The position numbers and the translations under genes are program-made. Below, one piece after another: positions 7,460 to 16,761 of a stretch of 44,624 nucleotides of DNA (positions within the stretch are counted from its first letter, which is position 1; each line of letters starts with the position of its first letter). Source of the DNA: Gammaproteobacteria bacterium Ga0074134. GTDB lineage: Bacteria > Pseudomonadota > Gammaproteobacteria > Ga0077554 > Ga007554. A model generated the notes under the pieces. The model was not told the origin of the DNA, ran no database searches, and saw only the letters and a program-made list of their open reading frames with translations. Location: the NCBI GenBank assembly GCA_001464965.1, contig LNEJ01000064.1:1-44624 (forward strand), written 5' to 3'.

Positions 7460-8776
7460 GTGGAATTCTTACGACTGTGCCGCGGCGTTTTCGCCTGGCT
7501 ACGGCGCAGCGGGCGCGCGTCCGCTGTGGCGCTGCTGTTCACCGTCTGGCACACAGAGGCAGTCTCCATCCCACCCACCCCCATTATCACCCTGGAGCAG
7601 GCGTGGCAACTGGCCGAGCAGGCCAACCCGGCGCTACGCGCCGCCGAGGCGACCTTTGCCACCGCCGAGGGCGAACTGCGTGACGCCCGCGCCCTGCTCT
7701 GGAACAACCCCGAACTTTCCACGGGCTGGCGCAGCCGCAACGTCCCTCAAACCGGAAACCCCGCTCAGACGCAACGCGAGTGGACCGCCGGCATCGCCCA
7801 GAGATTCGAGATCGCAGGCCAGCAGGGGGCGCGGCGCACCGCGACGGAGCGGGCGCTGGCGGCAACCCGTGAACTGGTAGCAGACACGCGCCGCCAGGTG
7901 CGTGCCGAGGTGGAGCAGCGCTTCGTGCGGGTGTTGAGCCTCCAGCTTCGTATCGAGACAGAGGGGCAGACTCTGAAACTCATCGAGGAGGCCGCCGGCG
8001 CGGTGCGCAAGCGGGTCGCTACGGGCGAGGACAGCCGCCTGGACGGCAACCTGGCGAGCGTCGAGGCAGAGCGGGCGCGCAATCAGTTGGCCTCGCTACG
8101 CGAACAGCTTGTCCAGTCCCGGGCCGAGCTTGCCGCCGCGCTTCAGCTTCCCGACCAGGCGTTGCCCGAGGTGAGCGGCGCGCTCGATGTGAAGGCCGCC
8201 GCCTATGGCCTCGATGACCTGCTGGCAAGTACGGACGAACGTCCGCTGCTGCGCGCGCTGGATTACCAGGAAGAAGCGGCGCGGGCGCGGCTCGCACTGG
8301 AGCGTGCGGTGCGCTACCCGGACATCACCGTCGGATTGAACACCGGACGCGAAGGGTCCGCAGATCTGCGGGAAAGGGTGGCGGGCGTGAGCGTAATGCT
8401 GCCGTTGCCTCTTTTCCGCCGCAACGGTGGCGGTATCGGGCGGGCCGTGACCGATCTCACCCAGGCGGAAATCGAAAAACAGGCGGGGCGGCGCGACACG
8501 CGGGCACAGGTGCTCGCCTTGTGGGAACGGCTGCGCAATCTGCGGGAGCGGGTGGCGCGGCTGCAAGAATCGGTGCTGCCGGGCCTGGAGGAAAACCAGC
8601 GGCTCGTGACGAGCTCCTTCCGTGCCGGTGAGATCGGTCTCCTCCAACTGCTGCTGGTGAACCGTCAGGTTTTGGAAGGACGGCGGGATCTCCTGGAGGC
8701 TCGCACCGAGCTGCGCCGGGTGAGCGTTGCCCTGGAGGCGGCGGCGGGCTGGCATCAGGCGGATAGCAGCCGCTGA
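7460..8776 (+). CDS. czcC: CzcC-like outer membrane efflux channel (TolC family)
   Basis: A 438-residue protein starting at GTG 7460 behind AAGGAG. An N-terminal hydrophobic stretch (SAVALLFTVWHTEA) serves as signal sequence. ITLEQAWQLAEQANPALRAA opens the first long coiled helix of the TolC fold, and the repeat half begins near residue 250 (ALDYQEEAARARLALERAVR). As the outer-membrane partner it would form the exit duct of the tripartite pump encoded with the next two genes. The length is typical of CzcC-type channels. No regulator gene is found next to it. Confidence 0.88.
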   Translation: MEFLRLCRGVFAWLRRSGRASAVALLFTVWHTEAVSIPPTPIITLEQAWQLAEQANPALRAAEATFATAEGELRDARALLWNNPELSTGWRSRNVPQTGNPAQTQREWTAGIAQRFEIAGQQGARRTATERALAATRELVADTRRQVRAEVEQRFVRVLSLQLRIETEGQTLKLIEEAAGAVRKRVATGEDSRLDGNLASVEAERARNQLASLREQLVQSRAELAAALQLPDQALPEVSGALDVKAAAYGLDDLLASTDERPLLRALDYQEEAARARLALERAVRYPDITVGLNTGREGSADLRERVAGVSVMLPLPLFRRNGGGIGRAVTDLTQAEIEKQAGRRDTRAQVLALWERLRNLRERVARLQESVLPGLEENQRLVTSSFRAGEIGLLQLLLVNRQVLEGRRDLLEARTELRRVSVALEAAAGWHQADSSR

Positions 8777-8810
8777 GACTAAAGAACATTCGATACAAGG
8801 AAACCATGCA

Positions 8811-10016
8811 ATGAAGAAACTGTTCAATCTTGACAACAAGACCCGTAGCGCGCGGCTCGCCGCATTGAACCTGTTGTGCATCGCGCTGGCGGCGCCGTTG
8901 GGAGGCTGCGAAAAGGCGCCCGGGCCGCCAGCGCCCGGCAAGGCCGCCGAGCGCCCGGCGGAAACGGCCGGGGCGATGGAACACGGCGCCGAGTTGGGGA
9001 TCTCCCAGGAAGACGCTGCCAGGGCTGGCCTCAAGGTGCAACGGGTCGAATTCCGCGAATGGGGCGGGCAGATCACCGTCACCGCCACCATCCAGGCGAA
9101 CCAGGACAGGCTCGCCCACGTGATGCCGCGCGTGCCGGGCCGCCTCGTCGAGGTGCGTGCCCGGCTCGGTGACCGGGTGAAGGCGGGGCAGGCGCTGGCG
9201 CTGCTCGACAGTATCGATCTGGGTGCGGCGCGCTCCGCCTATCTTCAGGCGCAGAGCGAGGAGGCGGTGACCAGGGCCGGTTTTGAGCGCGCCCAGCGCC
9301 TGCAGGCCGAGAACATCATCCCGGAAAAGGAATTCCTGCGTGCCCGCGCCGAATACGAAAAGGCCAAGGCGAGCCTGCGCGCCGCCGCCGACAAGCTCCT
9401 TATGCTTGGCGTGGCGCCCGACCAGGGGAGCGGCTCGATATTTCCGCTGACGGCCCCGTTTGCCGGCGTCGTGATCGAAAAGAAGGCAGTGCTGGGAGAA
9501 CTCGCCCAGCCCGACATGAACCTGTTCACTGTCGCCGATCTGTCCACCCTCTGGATAGAAAGCGATCTGTTCGAGAAGGACCTTGCCAAGGTCAAGATCG
9601 GCACCCAGGCCACTGTCACGGTGTCCGCCTATCCGGGTGAAGTGTTCAAGGGGCGGCTCACCTACATCAGCAGCACGATGGACAAGGAAACCCGCACCGT
9701 CAAGGCGAGGGTGGAGGTGCCCAACCCGGACGGGCGGCTGAAACCGGAAATGTTCGCTACTGTGGTGATCGGAACCGGGGGAAACGCCAAGGCGCTCACC
9801 GTGCCGGAAGACGCCGTGTTGCTGTTGCAAGGGCAACCGACGGTATTTGTCGCCGAAAGAGGCGGGTTCGAGCCGCGCGCCGTGGAAGTGGGCGAACGTG
9901 CCCAGGGGTACGCTGTGCTTAAATCCGGCGTGGCGCCGGGGGAGATGGTCGTGGTGAGCGGCGCTTATGCCCTCAAGGCGCGGCTGCTCAAATCGCAGAT
10001 CGGCGAAGAGCACTGA
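8811..10016 (+). CDS. czcB: CzcB-like RND periplasmic adaptor, lipoprotein
   Basis: A 401-residue membrane-fusion protein. The N-terminus ends in the lipobox LGGC (AALNLLCIALAAPLGGC), so it is probably lipidated. The barrel-sandwich halves are visible as GRLVEVRARLGDRVKAGQAL near residue 115 and PFAGVVIEKKAVLGELAQP near residue 220, flanking an alpha-helical hairpin. A beta-barrel follows (GTQATVTVSAYPGEVFKGRL). It bridges channel and pump. The frame opens earlier, but ATG 8811 gives a clean signal sequence and lies 34 bases after the czcC-like gene. Confidence 0.88.
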   Translation: MKKLFNLDNKTRSARLAALNLLCIALAAPLGGCEKAPGPPAPGKAAERPAETAGAMEHGAELGISQEDAARAGLKVQRVEFREWGGQITVTATIQANQDRLAHVMPRVPGRLVEVRARLGDRVKAGQALALLDSIDLGAARSAYLQAQSEEAVTRAGFERAQRLQAENIIPEKEFLRARAEYEKAKASLRAAADKLLMLGVAPDQGSGSIFPLTAPFAGVVIEKKAVLGELAQPDMNLFTVADLSTLWIESDLFEKDLAKVKIGTQATVTVSAYPGEVFKGRLTYISSTMDKETRTVKARVEVPNPDGRLKPEMFATVVIGTGGNAKALTVPEDAVLLLQGQPTVFVAERGGFEPRAVEVGERAQGYAVLKSGVAPGEMVVVSGAYALKARLLKSQIGEEH

Positions 10017-10029
10017 CAGGAGAGCGGAC

Positions 10030-13000
10030 ATGTTGAACAAGATCGTCGATTTCTCTTTGCGTTATAAAGTGCTGGTGCTGGCGGCCTTCGCGCTGGTGAT
10101 TTTCCTGGGGGTGAGGGCTTGGCAGAAAGTGCCGCTGGATGCCTTTCCCGATGTCACACCGGTGCAGGTGAGCGTGTACACCGAATCGCCGGGCCTTGCC
10201 TCCGAGGACGTGGAAAAGCTGCTCACTTTCCCCATCGAGACCGCTGTGGCGGGGTTGCCCGGTGTGCAGGAAATCCGCTCAGTCTCGCTGTTCGGCCTTT
10301 CCTACGTCAGCGTGTATTTCAGGGATGACATGGACATCTATTTCGCCCGCCGCCTGGTGAGCGAAAAGCTGCTCGAAGCCAAGGCGCGCATTCCGCAAGG
10401 CTACGGCGAGCCGGTGCTGGGGCCGAACACCTCCGGCCTCGGCCAGGTGTTCTGGTACACCATCGAGGCGGCGGACAAAAAGCTTTCAGAGATGGATCTG
10501 CGCACCCTTCAGGACTGGAGCGTGCGCCTGGTGCTGAGGACGACGCCCGGCGTGGATGACGTAATCTCCTGGGGCGGCCACGAAAAACAGTACCAGGCGC
10601 TCATCGATCCGAACAAGCTGATCAAATACGGCCTGACCTTCAAGGAGGTGATGGTCGCCATCGACCTGAACAATCGCCAGGTGGGCGGCCAGTATGTGAA
10701 CCTCGGCCGGGAGCAATACCTGGTGCGCGGGCTGGGACTGGTTGCGGATACGCGCGATATTGGAAACATCGTCATCACCCAGCGCGAGAGCACGCCAGTG
10801 TTTGTGCGCGACGTGGCGGAGGTGAAGGAGGCACCCAGATTGCGTACCGGGGCCATCACCAGGGATGGCAAGGAGGTGGTGCTGGGCATGGCCCTCGCGC
10901 GCACTGGCGAGAACGCCCAGAACGTCGTGGAGGCGGTCAAGGAAAAGCTGGCGGTGGTCAAGGCGTCCTTGCCGGACGGCGTCAGCCTGCGACAGGTCTA
11001 CGACCGCACCGAGCTGATCGGCAAGGCCATCGCCATGGCCGACCGGGCGATGATCGAGGGCGCGCTGCTGGTGATTGCGGTGCTGTTCCTGTTCCTGGGG
11101 GAGGTGCGCTCCGCGCTGATCGTGGTGGTCGCCATCCCGATGGCGCGCCTGATCGCCTTCATTTTCATGGACGAATACGGCGTCTCCGCCAACCTGATGT
11201 CGCTGGGCGGTCTCATCGTAGGGCTGGGCATGACCATCGACGGCCCGGTGGTGCTGGTGGAGAATGCCTTTCGTATGCTCTCCCACCATGCCGGGAAGAC
11301 GGTCAACCGCAGCCAGGTGGTGCTGGAGGCGGCGCGCGAGGTGATGAATCCCATCGCCTTCGGCGTGCTGATCATCATCGTGGTATTCCTGCCCCTGTTC
11401 GCCCTGACCGGTCTGGAGGGCAAGCTGTTCAAGCCCCTGGCGTTGAACATGACCTTTGCCATGATCGGCTCGCTGATCCTCACCGTAACCCTGATCCCGG
11501 TATTGGCGGCGCTGGGGTTGCGGGCGAAACGGGAGCGCGAACCGTTCATCGTGGCATGGCTGCGGCAGCGCTATACACCCCTCTTGCAGTGGGTTCTCGA
11601 TCACAAACGGCCGGTAACGATCGGTTCCGCACTGCTGTTTGCCGGTTCGCTGTCTCTTTTTCCGTTCCTGGGCAAGGAATTCATGCCCACGCTGCAAGAG
11701 CAGGCGATCATGTTCCGGGTGACCAGCATCCCTTCCACCTCCCTCGAAGAATCGGTGCGCATTTCCGAGGGTATCGAACAGGCGCTGAAGGCCTTTCCCC
11801 AGGTCAAATACAGCCTGGCCCTGATCGGACGGCCCGAGAAGCTGGAGACGGTGGATGTGAATTACATGGAAATCCTGGTGGACCTCAAACCCCAGGAGCA
11901 GTGGCCCAAAAAAATCAGCTACCAGGCCCTCACCCGCAAAATGCAGGAGGCCGCTGAACAGGCTGCGCCCAATGCCGTCATCGCGGCCACCCAACCCATC
12001 CAGATGCGGGTGGAGGAGCTGATCTCCGGGGTGAGGGCGACGCTGGCGGCCAAGATCTATGGCGAGGACCTCGCCACGCTGGGCCGCCTTGCCGCCGAGG
12101 TCAAGGCGGCGATCGAAACGGTGCCGGGGGCAGCCGATCTGTCCCTGGAAGCCAACATCGGCAAGCCGCAGATGGTGGTACGGGTAAACCGGGAAGCAGC
12201 GGCGCGCCTGGGTCTCAACGCCGATGACATCCTCGAAGTGGTGCAGGCCGGCATCGGCGGCAAGGCGGTGAGCACCCTCATCGACGGGATGAAGCGCTTC
12301 GATATCCAGGTATGGCTTGCCCCCGGCTTCCGTAACAGCGTGGAAGCCATCAATAACATCCCGATCCGCACCCCGGGCGGCGCGCTGGTGCCATTGTCCC
12401 GCGTCGCATCGGTGGAACTGGGCGAAGGGTACTCCTTCGTGCGCCGCGAACAATTGCAGCGTTACGCCGTGGCCCAGATGGACGTGCAGGGCCGGGACGT
12501 GGACGGCTTCGTGAAGGAGGCGGAAGCCGCCATCAAGCAGAAGGTGAAACTGCCCGCCGGTTACTGGATCGAATGGGGCGGCGCCTTCGAGAATCAGCAG
12601 CGTGCCATGGCCAAGCTCGCAGTGATCGTGCCGCTCACCATCGGGCTGATTTTCATCCTGCTTTATACCGCGTTCAACTCAGTGAAGTACGCCACGCTGA
12701 TCATCGCCAACGTGCCCTTCGCCGCGATTGGCGGCATCCTGTCCCTGTTCGTGAGCGGCCAGTATCTCTCGGTGCCGGCCGCCGTTGGTTTCATCGCCGT
12801 GTTCGGCGTGGCAATGCTCAACGGCATCGTGCTGATCTCGTTCCTGAATGGCTTGCGCCAGCAGGGGATAGGCATCCGCGAGACGGTGGTGAGCGGTGCG
12901 ACACTGCGCCTGCGCCCGGTATTGATGACGGCGCTGGTGGAGATCCTCGGTCTCATCCCGTTTCTGCTCGCCACCGGCGTGGGTTCGGAGATCCTGCGCC

Positions 13001-13116
13001 CGCTGGCGACGGTGGTGGTGGGCGGACTGTTCACCTCCACCGCGCTGACGTTACTTTTGCTGCCGCTCATGTACGAATGGGTGGAGAACCGCGCAGAACG
13101 CAAGCAAGCGAAGTAG
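10030..13116 (+). CDS. czcA: CzcA-like heavy-metal RND efflux pump (HME family)
   Basis: A 1028-residue inner-membrane proton antiporter, full length for the family. It has TM1 near residues 13-28, a porter loop, TM2-6 (about 340-500), a second porter loop and TM8-12. The TM4 motif reads GLGMTIDGPVVLVEN. D404 and E411 align with CzcA D408 and E415, but the first acidic position (CzcA D402) is G398. The subtype is therefore unlike classical zinc CzcA and also differs from the CusA type. The metal cannot be named. The gene lies 13 bases after the adaptor behind AGGAGAG (10018-10024). Confidence 0.9.
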   Translation: MLNKIVDFSLRYKVLVLAAFALVIFLGVRAWQKVPLDAFPDVTPVQVSVYTESPGLASEDVEKLLTFPIETAVAGLPGVQEIRSVSLFGLSYVSVYFRDDMDIYFARRLVSEKLLEAKARIPQGYGEPVLGPNTSGLGQVFWYTIEAADKKLSEMDLRTLQDWSVRLVLRTTPGVDDVISWGGHEKQYQALIDPNKLIKYGLTFKEVMVAIDLNNRQVGGQYVNLGREQYLVRGLGLVADTRDIGNIVITQRESTPVFVRDVAEVKEAPRLRTGAITRDGKEVVLGMALARTGENAQNVVEAVKEKLAVVKASLPDGVSLRQVYDRTELIGKAIAMADRAMIEGALLVIAVLFLFLGEVRSALIVVVAIPMARLIAFIFMDEYGVSANLMSLGGLIVGLGMTIDGPVVLVENAFRMLSHHAGKTVNRSQVVLEAAREVMNPIAFGVLIIIVVFLPLFALTGLEGKLFKPLALNMTFAMIGSLILTVTLIPVLAALGLRAKREREPFIVAWLRQRYTPLLQWVLDHKRPVTIGSALLFAGSLSLFPFLGKEFMPTLQEQAIMFRVTSIPSTSLEESVRISEGIEQALKAFPQVKYSLALIGRPEKLETVDVNYMEILVDLKPQEQWPKKISYQALTRKMQEAAEQAAPNAVIAATQPIQMRVEELISGVRATLAAKIYGEDLATLGRLAAEVKAAIETVPGAADLSLEANIGKPQMVVRVNREAAARLGLNADDILEVVQAGIGGKAVSTLIDGMKRFDIQVWLAPGFRNSVEAINNIPIRTPGGALVPLSRVASVELGEGYSFVRREQLQRYAVAQMDVQGRDVDGFVKEAEAAIKQKVKLPAGYWIEWGGAFENQQRAMAKLAVIVPLTIGLIFILLYTAFNSVKYATLIIANVPFAAIGGILSLFVSGQYLSVPAAVGFIAVFGVAMLNGIVLISFLNGLRQQGIGIRETVVSGATLRLRPVLMTALVEILGLIPFLLATGVGSEILRPLATVVVGGLFTSTALTLLLLPLMYEWVENRAERKQAK

Positions 13117-13199
13117 ACCGGGGACGCCAGCCAGGGAAAGCGACGCGTAAGCGAGCGCGGGCTGGCAACCCCCGGATAGCCGCAGGGGCCGGGAGTTTT

Positions 13200-13457
13200 G
13201 TCGAAGTCTGGGCGCATAAAGGCTACACCACGATGCCTGAATTACTGCTGGGACTGACGGAATATTTTGTGTTTTATAACACAGAAAGAATACACCAATC
13301 GTTGAACTACATCACGCCCGATGAGGTTTACCGTACAGCGAGCGGAGGCGGTGCAAGCATTGTAGACAAATTCAGTAAGACAGAAAAAAGTCATTCAAAA
13401 ATAGAAGCAATAACGGGGCAGCGCCGCTCTGCTGCATGTGAAAGGTTACCCTCTTAA
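13200..13457 (+). pseudogene. IS3-family transposase, C-terminal fragment
   Basis: The frame reads VEVWAHKGYTTMPELLLGLT, then EYFVFYNTERIHQSLNYITP, DEVYRTASGG and a tail to TAA. The YNTERIHQSLNYITPDEVY segment is the end of the DDE domain in IS3-family transposases. No start or upstream part exists; the fragment begins just after the czcA-like gene. The bases to about 13495 (TGAGGGGTCCACTATA) look like the matching terminal repeat of the element. Confidence 0.75.
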
Positions 13458-13514
13458 ACTCAATGCATTATTGTATTGACTGAGGGGTCCACTATAGAGG
13501 AGGTAAACGAGGAG

Positions 13515-13955
13515 GTGGATATCGAAACTGAACTTCTTTATGCCTCGCGCATGATGGTCGCTGCGCTGATAGGAGGCTTGATCGGCTGGGAAAGAGAGCG
13601 CCATGCAAGCGACGCGGGCATTCGAACTTACATGGCGATCTCTATAGGTGCTTGCGCATTCAGCCTGATATCCGCTCACGTGGACAACGATCCGACCCGT
13701 ATCGCGGCGCAGGTCGTCACCGGCATAGGCTTTATCGGAGCGGGCGTCATTTTTCAGGGTAAGGGGGGTATTGCAGGACTAACGACCGCCGCAACCCTTT
13801 GGGCGACAGCGGCAGTCGGCATGGCCAGCGCTTTCGGGATGTATGTGTTGGCGATCCTCACGGGAGGGCTGATTTTTGCAACCCTTGCGCTCCACCACCT
13901 ACCCGGCTGGAGGCGACTTAGCCAAAAGCCAGGCAACCACGACCATCCCGAGTAA
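13515..13955 (+). CDS. MgtC/SapB-family membrane protein
   Basis: A 146-residue membrane protein. ASRMMVAALIGGLIGWERER and the downstream HASDAGIRTYMAISIGACAF are hallmarks of the MgtC N-terminal domain. They are followed by TGIGFIGAGVIFQGKGGIAG with further helices. The C-terminal ACT-like domain of MgtC is absent, so this is the short membrane-only form. The track frame opens at a TTG inside the IS end; GTG 13515, 10 bases after GAGGAGGT, is preferred. Related proteins act in magnesium-limited growth and acid tolerance, but transport has not been shown for them. Confidence 0.85.
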   Translation: MDIETELLYASRMMVAALIGGLIGWERERHASDAGIRTYMAISIGACAFSLISAHVDNDPTRIAAQVVTGIGFIGAGVIFQGKGGIAGLTTAATLWATAAVGMASAFGMYVLAILTGGLIFATLALHHLPGWRRLSQKPGNHDHPE

Positions 13956-14020
13956 GTAGATGTCGTCAATTAGCATGGACAACTTTTGGTATCTTTAAAT
14001 TAACTGCAAAGGAATAAATC

Positions 14021-14257
14021 ATGGGATTCTTTGAACGGATACTGGGTAATTTGATGGGCGGCAGATTCGGCGGACACCACGGCGGCTATCAAGGAGGTCA
14101 TCATGGTGGTTCTAAACATGGCGGCTATGGCGGTTATCCAAGCTATCCACAGGGCAACGGCCCAGGCGGCGGCAATCCCGGCAACCGCTGCCCCAAGTGC
14201 GGCAGCGCCAATGCGGGCGATGCGCGCTTCTGCCAGCAGTGCGGTGCTTCCCTGTAG
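14021..14257 (+). CDS. Gly/His-rich zinc-ribbon protein, truncated by amber codon
   Basis: A 78-residue protein with a Gly/His/Tyr-rich linker (HHGGYQGGHHGGSKHGGYGG) and one zinc ribbon of the form CPKCG-x11-CQQC. AAGGAAT precedes the ATG. The TAG at 14255 falls exactly between two zinc ribbons: the same frame continues with a second CxxC-CxxC unit to 14338. Relatives, as I recall, carry two ribbons. The metal cluster location and His-rich linker suggest metal binding, but the function is unknown. Confidence 0.65.
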   Translation: MGFFERILGNLMGGRFGGHHGGYQGGHHGGSKHGGYGGYPSYPQGNGPGGGNPGNRCPKCGSANAGDARFCQQCGASL

Positions 14258-14338
14258 GCCGGCAAATGTTCCGGCTGCGGCGCGGAGCTGTCGGCGGGCA
14301 CCCGGTTTTGCGGCCAGTGCGGCAAAGCCCAACAGTAA
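14258..14338 (+). other. second zinc ribbon after in-frame TAG
   Basis: In the same frame as the preceding gene, the bases after TAG encode AGKCSGCGAELSAGTRFCGQ then CGKAQQ and TAA. This is a complete CxxC...CxxC zinc ribbon with no start codon of its own. It is either dead sequence left by a nonsense mutation or reached by amber readthrough. Confidence 0.6.
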
Positions 14339-14386
14339 CGCAGCGCATACCCCGCTGTAGTCATTTGATTCTTGAGGAGCAGCATC

Positions 14387-16738
14387 ATGGCTGAAAAACT
14401 TAAACTGGACTTGTCTCTGGTCTTGCCGGATGTCGCCGATGAGCGCGACGCTTGCGTGGGGCGGCTGACTAGATTGCTGCAGGCCGAAGGCCTGGAAAAG
14501 GTACACCTGGTCCGCGAAGACGGCAGCGCCCGCCTGTGCCTGCACTATGACCCGCAGCGATTCAGCGTGAGTCGGGTGCGCGAGCTGGCGCAAGCGGCCG
14601 GCGCCAGGCTCGGCAACCACTATCGCCATGAGAGCCTGCGCATCGACGGCATGGACTGCCCCACCTGCGCCACGGTGATCGAACACGCGCTGTCGCGCAT
14701 GGACGGGGTGCTGGAAGCCTCCGTGAGCTACGCCGCAGAACGTTTGCGCCTGGAATACGACAGCGAGAAAATTGAGCGTCCGGCAATTGTCCGGCGCATC
14801 CAGGCGCTCGGTTATGCCGTACTGGAGGAAGGCCGCGAGGCCGGATGGTTCGCCGAACATCGCGAGCTTATTTTGAGCGGCGTTGCCGGCTTGCTGTTGC
14901 TGGCGGGGTGGCTCGCGGGTCTCGCCGGCGCGCCGCGCACGCTTTCGCTCGGGCTGTTGCTGGGCGCTTACGCGGCGGGCGGCTTCTTTACCCTGCGCGA
15001 CGCTTGGCAGAGTTTGCGCAGCCGCCGTTTCGACATCGACACCCTGATGATCGTCGCGGCGGCCGGGGCCGCGGCCCTGGGCGCCTGGGCGGAAGGCGCG
15101 CTGCTGCTGTTCCTGTTCAGCCTGGGTCATGCGCTGGAACACATGGCCATGGACCGGGCGCGCAAGGCGATCGAGGCGCTGGCGGAACTGGCACCCAAGA
15201 CCGCGATCGTGCAGCGCGACGGCGCGGAGATCGAGGTGCGGGTCGAAGAACTGCTGCGCGGCGACCGGGTGGTCGTCAAACCCGGTCAGCGTATCCCCGC
15301 TGACGGCCAGGTGGCGTCGGGCAACTCGGCGGTGGATCAGTCCCCGGTCACCGGCGAATCCATGCCGGTGGACAAACAGCCCGGCGACAAGGTATTCGCC
15401 GCTACAGTCAATGGAGAAGGTGCGCTGGTCGTCGAAGTCACCAAGCTGGCGCAGGAGAGCACGCTGGCGCGCATGGTGGTGATGGTGGCCGAGGCGCAGG
15501 TTCAGAAATCCCCCACCCAGCGCTTCACTGACCGCTTCGAGCGGATCTTCGTGCCCGTCGTGCTGGCGGGCGCCGTGCTGCTCATCGTACTGCCGCCGCT
15601 GTTCGGCTTCCCTTTCGCCGAATCCTTCTATCGCGCCATGGCGGTGCTGGTGGCGGCCTCCCCGTGCGCGCTCGCCATCGCCACCCCGTCGGCGGTGTTG
15701 TCCGGCATCGCGCGCGCCGCGCGCGGCGGCGTGCTGATCAAGGGCGGTGCACATCTGGAAAATCTGGGCGTGCTCACGGCCATCGCCTTTGACAAAACCG
15801 GCACCTTGACCGTCGGCAAGCCCCAAGTGACCGACGTCGTTGCAGTCAACGGAGACGAGGCAGGCCTGCTGACCATTGCCGCCGCCGTGGAAAGCCGCAG
15901 CGCCCACCCTCTGGCGCAGGCGGTGGTGACGGAGGCGAAGGGACGCGGTTTAAGTTGGGATGAAGCCGGGGAGGTCGAAGCCGTGACCGGAAAAGGAGTG
16001 CGAGCTGAATTTGGCGGGCAAAAAATAGCCATCGGTAACGCCAGGTTGTTTGACGGCGAATCCATCCCCGAAGTGATTCAGCAGCAGGTGGCGCGTCTCC
16101 AGACGGAAGGCAAAAGCATCATGCTGATCCAGATAGACGGAACGTTTTTGGGCGTCGTGGCCCTGGCCGACACGCCACGCGAGGGCGTGAAGCAGGTACT
16201 GGAACGCCTGCACCAAACCGGCATCCGCAAGACCATCATGCTTACCGGTGACAACGAACGCGTGGGCCGCGCCATCGCCGACGCGGTGGGCCTGAACGAA
16301 GTGAAAGCGGGCCTGTTGCCGGAAGACAAGGTCAAGGCCATGGAGGAACTCGGGCAGCGCTACGGCCAGGTGGCCATGGTCGGCGACGGCGTCAACGACG
16401 CCCCCGCCATGGCGCGCGCCACGGTGGGCATCGCCATGGGCGGCGCGGGCACCGATGTGGCGCTGGAAACCGCGGACGTGGCGCTGATGGCCGACGATCT
16501 CTCCAAGCTGCCCTTCGCCGTGGCTTTAAGCCGCGCATCGCGGCGCATCATCCGGCAGAATCTGTATGTGTCGCTGGGCGTGGTGACGCTGCTGATTCCC
16601 GCTACCCTGTTCGGCTGGGCCGGCATCGGTGTGGCAGTATTGATCCACGAAGGCTCGACGGTGGTCGTGGTGCTGAACGCACTGAGATTGCTGGCCTACC
16701 GTTCTCCGGCTGACGGGAAGCAGCCAATCCCAGATTAG
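14387..16738 (+). CDS. P1B-type heavy-metal ATPase with SPC and HEGST motifs
   Basis: A 783-residue metal-exporting ATPase. An N-terminal HMA domain carries GMDCPTC near residues 87-94. The channel motif is SPC (in AASPCALAIATPSAVL) in place of CPC. The phosphorylated Asp lies in FDKTGTLTVGKPQ near residue 468, and the hinge is VGDGVNDAPA. H754 opens HEGST in the last membrane part. SPC with HEG(G/S)T is the signature of the P1B-4 (CoaT/CtpD-like) group, associated with cobalt and related divalent ions. Most of that group lack the HMA domain seen here. Start ATG 14387 follows GAGGAG. Confidence 0.88.
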   Translation: MAEKLKLDLSLVLPDVADERDACVGRLTRLLQAEGLEKVHLVREDGSARLCLHYDPQRFSVSRVRELAQAAGARLGNHYRHESLRIDGMDCPTCATVIEHALSRMDGVLEASVSYAAERLRLEYDSEKIERPAIVRRIQALGYAVLEEGREAGWFAEHRELILSGVAGLLLLAGWLAGLAGAPRTLSLGLLLGAYAAGGFFTLRDAWQSLRSRRFDIDTLMIVAAAGAAALGAWAEGALLLFLFSLGHALEHMAMDRARKAIEALAELAPKTAIVQRDGAEIEVRVEELLRGDRVVVKPGQRIPADGQVASGNSAVDQSPVTGESMPVDKQPGDKVFAATVNGEGALVVEVTKLAQESTLARMVVMVAEAQVQKSPTQRFTDRFERIFVPVVLAGAVLLIVLPPLFGFPFAESFYRAMAVLVAASPCALAIATPSAVLSGIARAARGGVLIKGGAHLENLGVLTAIAFDKTGTLTVGKPQVTDVVAVNGDEAGLLTIAAAVESRSAHPLAQAVVTEAKGRGLSWDEAGEVEAVTGKGVRAEFGGQKIAIGNARLFDGESIPEVIQQQVARLQTEGKSIMLIQIDGTFLGVVALADTPREGVKQVLERLHQTGIRKTIMLTGDNERVGRAIADAVGLNEVKAGLLPEDKVKAMEELGQRYGQVAMVGDGVNDAPAMARATVGIAMGGAGTDVALETADVALMADDLSKLPFAVALSRASRRIIRQNLYVSLGVVTLLIPATLFGWAGIGVAVLIHEGSTVVVVLNALRLLAYRSPADGKQPIPD

Positions 16739-16761
16739 ACGGAAGAACCGAAGGGATTTTT

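Noticed and set aside
8457-10040. 527-codon minus frame opposite the adaptor gene
   Set aside because: The plus-strand frame has clear lipobox and adaptor motifs; the minus frame is only a shadow.
10486-12453. 655-codon open frame opposite the czcA-like gene
   Set aside because: It is a shadow of a high-GC gene, with His/Gln/Arg-rich low-complexity composition and no family resemblance.
14000-15907. 635-codon minus frame opposite the zinc-ribbon and P1B ATPase genes
   Set aside because: Mirror of strongly coding DNA, without a ribosome binding site or recognisable domain.
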